Positions 57,300 to 64,000 of a stretch of 64,000 bases of DNA are shown here, piece by piece. The DNA is taken from assembly GCA_037178675.1 (NCBI GenBank), contig JAYMGJ010000569.1, positions 62,001 through 126,000 of the forward strand, in the 5' to 3' direction. Each line of letters begins with the position of its first letter. The stretch's first letter is position 1. The position numbers were made by a program, and so were the translations under genes. The notes below the pieces were generated by a model that saw nothing but the letters and a program-made list of their open reading frames with translations, had not been told where the DNA came from and did not search any database. The stretch comes from Scleroderma bovista. Its lineage: Eukaryota; Basidiomycota; Agaricomycetes; Boletales; Sclerodermataceae.

Positions 57300-58900
57300 T
57301 GTGGGTCTTCCACTGTGTTGGAATTTCTTTTTTACACGGTGCCGGCATACATCATAGTATGGTGCTTCCGATGGATTTCACGGTGCCTACAATATATTGT
57401 AGAGTGGTCTCGGAGAGTATAAGTACTGTAATTCGGGGTACGGGTAGCAGTACAGAGCAAATAAAAAACACCCCCCACTGCTGCCTAGGTTACACAATAT
57501 TATACTAAGCCTAGGATAGATACCTTGAAAAACAATGTTAATCTATGCTACACACATGTTTGTCTTTCACCCTTCGCCACTTTCAAGTTTGTCTCACTGC
57601 CATGACACCACGCGTGGCAACCCCCCATCCCCATCTTCACATCCAACTTTCACTAACCACCTCTCAACAACGGCCAAGGCTGCCAGCAATGCAGACAATG
57701 AGTGAGGACAGTGGACACCCGTAAGTTCCCCATCCGTACACATTAGGACTCATCTTCGATCCGTTCACAACAACACACGGTGACCACCCAGCTAACGACG
57801 ATGGTGTTGATCTTGGCCATATCCCCGTCAGTCCCCCTGCTCCTTGACCATCTGACGCATCCACATTTATCACCACACCCGTCGGCACCAACGACCGTCA
57901 CCGCCACCTGTCACCGTCCGTTGGGCACGGGATTCAGACGACTCTGACGGCGGCCACACTCCATTTGGCACAGGATGACAGGCGATGACAGAGGCCACCC
58001 GTAAGTCCCCCGCCCGTATCCTCATATTCAACCACTACTAACTACTACCCTCCCTAGTTCCTCATCCGCATCCTCCATCGCCCATTTGGCACGCCCGCAT
58101 CCACCACCACCCTTTCGTTTGGTACGCCCATCCATCCCCACCACTGCCGTTTGATGTCCCCACACACACACTCACAGCTGTCGCCACCACCACCATCCGT
58201 TCAGCACCAGAAGACGGCATATGTCATGACACGAGAAGGCTGCCAGCCACGACAAAGACTACCACAGTGAGGGCTGCCAACCGCGGACAATTATGGAAAG
58301 CCGGACAATCGTCATGATCATGGTTAGCGCAGCGCTCCTGCCGTGAGCAATGATTACACCCATTCAAACGACCCGAATCTACGTCAACATCCATATCAGC
58401 GTCACCCCCGACCTGAGCTTCGGCATCTGCCTCTGCATCTTCGCATGGGTGGCTAAGATACTCAATGACGATCAGGTCACTTGCTGATACCGACAATCCG
58501 GGTAAGCTCAATCTTGTAGAATTTCATGTTGCAATGGGACTCATTTATTACAGTTGAAGAACTCCTTGCAGAGCTCGTACCACCGTCATCATGAAATTTG
58601 GATACATCTGTTAACTTCCTGAAAGATATCCTCAAGAATGAGGACCATGCACATTCGCCGACGTTCTGCACTTGACGTGCCTGTCTCGCGACTCAAGGAA
58701 CGCTCATTTACATCGCCGTCAGCTACTACTACGCCGGCACAACAAGGCAGATGACAAGACATGACAGTATACAAACATGAAGACATAGAGCCACCAGGTG
58801 GGTTCTAGAGAAGAGAAGGTGGGCGCGAGACAAGGATGGGAGGAATGACCGATTTGGGTGGCTCGCAGGGGATGACAGGCACTACAAACGTGAACGCGAG
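57300..58900. other. CAC/GTC-rich low-complexity region without a gene
   Basis: CACCACCAC, CATCCGCATCC and GACGGCGA-like words dominate 57600-58520. No frame shows a domain or splice-linked continuation. Confidence 0.45.
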
Positions 58901-58939
58901 CTCGAGCATGACAGGGAGTAGTCGTACAGTGTCAACGAC

Positions 58940-60130
58940 AGGGATCGTGATCGCGGCCTAGGTTCGTCCTCTGTGGCTTGTTCTCCGCCCCCTGCCCCGT
59001 CCCCCGCTCCCCCGTCTACTACGCGTGTCAGCGCACCCCCATCAGTAGTATCCTCTACTATCGCCTCTGGCACGTCCCGTTCGCCAGCTCCCCAGCTCAA
59101 ATCCATTTCCGCAGAAGAACGCTAAGCATACATTCGCACAGAAGCCAAAGGGCGACTCGAAGCATGCATGCAGGCGCTGGGTGTATCCTCACCAGTATCT
59201 GCGGTTATACATCTACTTCCCAGTCACCCACAGGGTCGGGGCTGGACACAACTGTGGAGGACAGATTCGCTCAGGAGAAGCAGAGGACAAGGCACGCGAA
59301 GCGGAAAGGTAGGTAGCAGCCTGAGAGAGGGAGCGGTTGAGGAAGGAGAAGCTGGATGCTGAGAGGGCGATTAAAGATGGGAGAGGTGGTGTGCTAACGC
59401 GAGTACGGCACCTGCGCCATCGCCTGGGCCTGTACTACCAACCCCACGCCCACTGCACCTTTGGCAAAGGCTGCACCGCCCTCGCCGAAGTCTCGTGTGC
59501 CTGCACCACCACCACTACCGAGAAAGGGCAGTGCTCCATGCCGGTCTGGACCTGCTGCACCCGCACCCACACCCGCTCCAGCACCAGTCCCAGCCCCCGT
59601 TCTCGCACCTGCGCCAGTGCCCATGCCTTCCCCAGCCCCAGCCCCAACCGAGCTGGAAGAAGACATCGAGGAGGCAGCCATCCATGCACGTGTCGCAGCA
59701 CTTCGCAAGAAACGTGAAGAGCACGCTGCCCTTTTGCGTAGTCTCGAGGAAGAGGAAGAAGAGACACGACACGCTGAAGAGTTGTATCAGCAATGCTGGA
59801 ACCAGTTCTTGACTGCTAGTAAGTGTCCTGCTGCGAGTCCTGTGTCGACAGTGGAGAGCTCGCCGGTACCCCTACCCCACCTGTACTTTCTGTACATGTA
59901 CCACCTGTTATTCCCATGCCCCCCATGCCGCCCATTGTCTCTACCCCCTGTGCCATCCGTCGCCCCTACGCCCTCTGTGCCTGTAGTTGCATCTGCCCCG
60001 CCCCGTGCTGGCCACTGAGGAAGAGGTGGAGGAGCGAGCGTGATCAACTCCTCCCCCTCCCCCACCTGCTCCACCTGCACCAGCAGCTTCTGCGGAGAAG
60101 CCATGCAATAACTGTTCAGCCATCTCATGA
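58940..60130 (+). pseudogene. Proline-rich coiled-coil gene, broken, unrecognised
   Basis: Segments in shifting frames read Pro/Ser-rich sequence, then LKSISAEER, a TAA where Gln (CAA) is likely (near 59124), and AYIRTEAKGRLEACMQALGV. Further on comes a Pro-Ala repeat (APAPVPAPVLAPAPVPMPSP, near 59600), then ELEEDIEEAAIHARVAALRK with a Glu-rich coiled coil to about 59815. The layout suggests a Gag-like or scaffold protein, but I cannot name a family. Confidence 0.35.
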
Positions 60131-60589
60131 AGGATGGAGGTGCAACTGGGTCCTCACCCATCTGTAGCTGCTCCAACCTCATCTAACAGCACAACCAGTG
60201 CCCCATTCTTCCGTTCACAGACCACCCCTCCCCCAATCGCATCTGCACCCCCGCAACCCACAAGCCTCGGGATCCTCTCACCTGACATCTGGTCCAAGAC
60301 AGATGGCTCATGGCGAAAACATGTTTGTGGGCGTCCCTAATCCCCAATTTCCTACGTCCATACTTTTGCTCGAACACCAAACACCAACCCTTCCTTTGCC
60401 TTCGGTCCCCTGGTTACGCAAAGCGATTACCTTGACCTTGCTCAGACAATCAGCGACGGATTAACGGATTAGGAACTCACCCAAGGAAAAGTGGTGCGGA
60501 CTCCATCCTCTGCTGATCTGGAAGAGATTGTTACACTACCCTGACCCACCTCCATCGATAGGTAGGCTCGGGCATACAATTTCGCATGC

Positions 60590-60960
60590 TATAGGTGAGT
60601 CTTGCATCTTCGAGCCGTTTGGACGCATTCTGACGTTCTTCGCGTCGTTCACAGCCGTTTCCATGTCCGTTTCAATGCTGTGCGTGTGTGTGTACATGCT
60701 TGACGTGTTCGTGTGGCTCCCGAAGCCGTTTGACTCGTTTGGAGTCCGTTTTGGGCTTTGATTAGGTGAGTGTGGTGGGTTTTGCCTCTTTTGCTGGGTT
60801 CTGACGTTCTCTGGCGCGTTTGCAGCCGTTCTCGCATCCGTCTGAATGCTTGGCACGTCCGCATGCCTGCTCGACGTGTCCGTATGGCTCCCAATGCTGT
60901 TTGACTGGTCTACCAGCCGATTCGCCCTCCCAGCACCCAGGTATGTGTCTACACTTTCGC
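60590..60960 (+). repeat. Tandem repeat of about 170 bp, shared with 33000-33270
   Basis: Two successive units contain CAGCCGTT[T/C], TGCTTG[A/G]C[A/G][C/T]GT, GTGTGGCTCCC or GTATGGCTCCC, and GTTTGACT[C/G]G. TTAGGTGAGTGTGGTGGGTTTTGCC between the units matches 33186-33210. Confidence 0.55.
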
Positions 60961-61099
60961 CACAACTGATCCCAGTCGTTTCAGTGCCGTTCAACATGTT
61001 CAAAGTGTCCGTCTGGGATAACAGTGGGAATCTACAGGGACGACGCCGACGACCGAGGAGGTGACACGGGTGGCCAGCAGTGCCACAACAACACAACGA

Positions 61100-61760
61100 T
61101 GATGAAGTGACGCCTGTGGCCAGTGCCAAGGTGGTACTACGATGACGACAATGACAGCGGCGATGGCGAAGACGGTGACGAAGTGACACCGTGGCCAGTG
61201 CCACAGTGGTACAGCAACAACAGCAACAACTGTCTATGAGGTACCCCATTTCGTTTCACCTCAGACAGATACTACTAGTCGACCGATTCGCAGGAGCACT
61301 GCGAGGTATGTCCCGGATGTGTCTTCCTAGTTTACTCAACAGGACGGCACATAGAATCCCACTTGGGTCATCACTACATTATCATAAGTCGTTCATTCCC
61401 GTGATTCGTCCAGGCGCTGACTCCTTCCCCGCCTCTTTCGAACTCCACCAAACATCCCCCATCGCAGGCACAGGTCCAGGCACTGACACAACCAACACAA
61501 ATTTAAAAAATGAGCCTTCCTGATCCCCGCACCACCCCCTGAATTGCGACCCAAGGCAACGTGAAAATGGAGATCAAGGAGGATTCGAGGATGCAACCAT
61601 GCATGTCGCAGGAGTGTGATCAGGAGAGATATCATGACAAGGACTGGGTAGTAATAAGGGAGAGTCCATGATCGGGATCGTGACATGGAGAAGGACCGGG
61701 AGCGAGAACGGGACAGGGAGTGGAGGAGGAGCGAATTCGGCCGAGTTTAGGTGCTTTGTA
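61100..61760. other. GACAACGAC-rich low complexity and a charged Arg/Asp repeat
   Basis: 61100-61240 is GAC/CAA-rich. 61640-61740 encodes DRDMEKDRERERDREW-like alternating charge in one plus frame, reminiscent of splicing-factor RE/RD tails, but too short to assign. Confidence 0.3.
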
Positions 61761-61979
61761 CGCCCATTCTCCTTATTCCACTGTCGTGTGTTTGTGAATC
61801 AGAATGGTGCAATTTGAATTTGATGTAAATTTTTCTGCTTTATTTACTTTTTCTGAGACAAAAATGAAATAAGCTCAAGATAGGCTACAGAAAAGGAAAC
61901 AAGTGGGCTTGTTTGACACTTAATTGGCTTGTCAGAGAGTTTACTTAATTGACCTTATTTGTACTAAGTCAAATTCCTG

Positions 61980-62760
61980 ATAGCCACTGGCCAGTTCACT
62001 AGTAATTGTAGGGACATAATGACAGAGTGGCATTCTTAGATATTTCTGTTCAGAATGATAACATTATCATATTCACATTATTATTTGATGTTAGGACAAC
62101 AACTGTCTGATCAGTGAATACCATTGCATTACCAGAGAATGACAGAGTGACACCTTTAGATATGTCTTGTTCAGAATAATAAAATTATTGTGCTCACATT
62201 ATCAATGGTTATCAGGATGACACTTACCTGGTCAGTAAATATCATTGAACTACCAGAAAATAACAGAGTGACATCATTAGGTATTTCTTGTTCAGAATAA
62301 TAAAATTATTGTACTCACATTATCAACAGACATCAGGACAACAACTGTCTGGTCAGTGAATACCATTGAATTAACATGGATTCACAGAGTGACACCTCAG
62401 ATATTTCTTGTCCAGAATGATGAAGTTATTGTACTCACATTATCCATGGTTATCAGGATGACACTTGCCTTGTCAGTAAATGTCATTGAATTACCAGAAA
62501 ATAACAGAGTGACCTCATTAGATATTTCTTGTTCAGAGCAATAAAATTATTGCACTCACATTATCAGTGGATGTCTGACTGTGAGCTAGAGGATAATGGC
62601 TTATAAACCCTCTGGTCAGTGAATACCATGGAGTTACCATTGAATGACACAATGATATTCCTAGGGATTCCCTGTTCAGAGAAATGTAATTATTACACAT
62701 GCACCACCAGTGCATGTCAGGCTGCAAGCCAGATGATAGTGGCTTATTAACCCACAAAAA
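61980..62760. repeat. 120-121-bp tandem repeat
   Basis: CAGAGTG starts units at 62023, 62143, 62264, 62385 and 62505 (spacings 120, 121, 121, 120). A diverged, longer unit follows to about 62760. Each unit contains TTAGATATTTCTTGTTCAGAATAATAAAATTATTG and GTCAGTGAATACCATTGAATTACCAGA-like blocks. Confidence 0.88.
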
Positions 62761-62779
62761 ATCTGTCCAGAATTATATG

Positions 62780-63229
62780 CCCTCATCACTGAGCTATCTT
62801 TCTGACATTAGGGGATCAGACATGCAACATTATGACACCAGTCTGATCAGCAAAGGATAATGGTTGCTAAGTAATTATTTGTTTAAATCATGTTGGTATC
62901 TATTTGTAATATCTGGCTGGTCATGCCAGCACCTCCCCATTTTCCTGATGAGTGGCCTCCAAACTATGGCTTTTTCCACAGCAGAGTTTTGTTACTACAG
63001 GCAATTGCATGGATGTTGGAAAAGCATCTACAATTTCCACATGCAGTGACCTTGTAAACAAGGTGATTTGACTGCCAGCATCACTGTTGACAACCATGGT
63101 GGCAACCTATGCCCCTAGGCAATGATGACCCATGCCTAAATGACAATAGGGACCCCTAACAATTATAGATTAGTTACATGAATATATTGTTACACTATTG
63201 CTTGTTCTTGAGACATATGTAACAACAAT
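62780..63229. other. No recognisable gene
   Basis: This stretch between the 120-bp satellite and the CTGA minisatellite is unique-looking, AT-rich sequence with only short frames. Nothing was identified. Confidence 0.4.
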
Positions 63230-64000
63230 GATTGACTAGTCTGAATGGTCTCTGAATGGTCTTGACTGTCTGACTAACTTACTGGTTGGGGTATCTGGCT
63301 GCTATGACTCATATGGACAGTCTGACAGTCTGATGGTCTAGGTGGTCTAAACTTTCTGAGTGACTTATTATCTGCAGGGCCTGATTGTGCTGGTTACTCT
63401 GAATGGTCTTATCTATCTGACAACCTTACTAGCTGGAGAGTCTGACTGTTCTGACTCTCTGGGGGTTCTGATCAGTCTGACTGGTCTGACATGTCTGGCA
63501 GGGTCTTAAATGTTTGACTGGTCTGATTGGTCTAACCACTTTGACTAGTCTGGACTGTCTGACTGGCCTGACTACCTGGTTGGTCTGACCACTGACCACT
63601 CTGACTGGTCTGGAGAAGTCTGAAGTGTCTGACTGCTCTGAGCGTCAGTGGGGACTGACTGCTCTGAGCGTCAGTGGGGACTGACTGCTCTGATTGCTCT
63701 GACTGATCTGGAGCAGTCTGAAGTGTCTGACTGGTCTGACTGTCTAGGGGGTCTGACAACTCTGACAACTCTGACACCTCTGAAATGGCCTGAAGTATCT
63801 GACTGACCTGACTACCTGGTGGGTCTGACTGCTCTCACTGCTCTGAAGCAGTCTGAAGCATCTGACTGGCCTGGCTGTCTGAGGGTCTGACTTGTCTGAT
63901 TGCTCTGACTTGTCTGGAGTGGCCTGAAGTGTCTGACTGGCCTGACTGCCTGAAGGATCTGACCACTCTAACTGTTCTGACTGATCTGGAGTGGCCTGAA
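63230..64000. repeat. CTGACTGGT-type minisatellite, reaching the window edge
   Basis: Built from TCTGACTGG, TCTGACTGCTCTGA and GTCTGGAG words, including a 28-base duplication at about 63637-63690 (CTGAGCGTCAGTGGGGACTGACTGCT). The motif is the reverse complement of the array at 14530-15180. Confidence 0.85.

Overview
The window is from a filamentous basidiomycete, most likely an Agaricomycete. The evidence is short GT-AG introns of about 50 bases, a KDZ transposase with its CxC2 cysteine cluster, a Plavaka transposase, a DUF6698-type gene, and Tf1-like Ty3/gypsy chromoviruses. It is almost entirely a nest of transposable elements. I see no host gene that is complete and clearly single-copy.

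Layout. 1-4254: the 3' part of a plus-strand Ty3/gypsy element (integrase, chromodomain) that carries an antisense zinc-cluster gene between pol and its 3' LTR; that gene is split by a 550-bp hAT-type MITE. 4255-9213: a second, minus-strand gypsy element of the same LTR family, decayed by many point stops and lacking its 3' end. 9214-15180: minisatellites around a nearly intact KDZ transposase gene (minus) and a convergent second gene (plus). 15300-19860: GTC/CAA-rich low-complexity DNA, a foldback element and a 148-bp satellite, with two solo LTRs. 19993-22075: a DUF6698-type gene split by a second copy of the MITE. 23900-25620: an unrecognised minus-strand gene split by a 1234-bp solo LTR.

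26138-30166 and 52071-56154 are two arms of a 4-kb inverted duplication carrying exon-intron fragments that look like a vacuolar-type Ca2+-ATPase and a type III phosphatidylinositol 4-kinase joined together. The 22 kb between the arms holds a degenerate gene with a PHD-like cysteine cluster and a histone-H3-tail-like N-terminus, a Ty1/copia element with an open 1639-codon polyprotein, a host gene fragment, and a Plavaka transposase gene. 56605-57228 is another solo LTR. The right end (57.3-64 kb) is low-complexity DNA, a proline-rich broken gene, a 120-bp satellite and CTGA-type minisatellite.

Recurring themes. Insertions show clean target-site duplications (8 bp for the MITE, 5 bp for LTRs). 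Decay is strongly transition-biased: TGA stops replace probable CGA or TGG codons, and all eight differences between the two copia LTRs are transitions. Three point insertions (two MITEs, one solo LTR) fall inside coding exons so that the pre-insertion reading frame can still be recognised.
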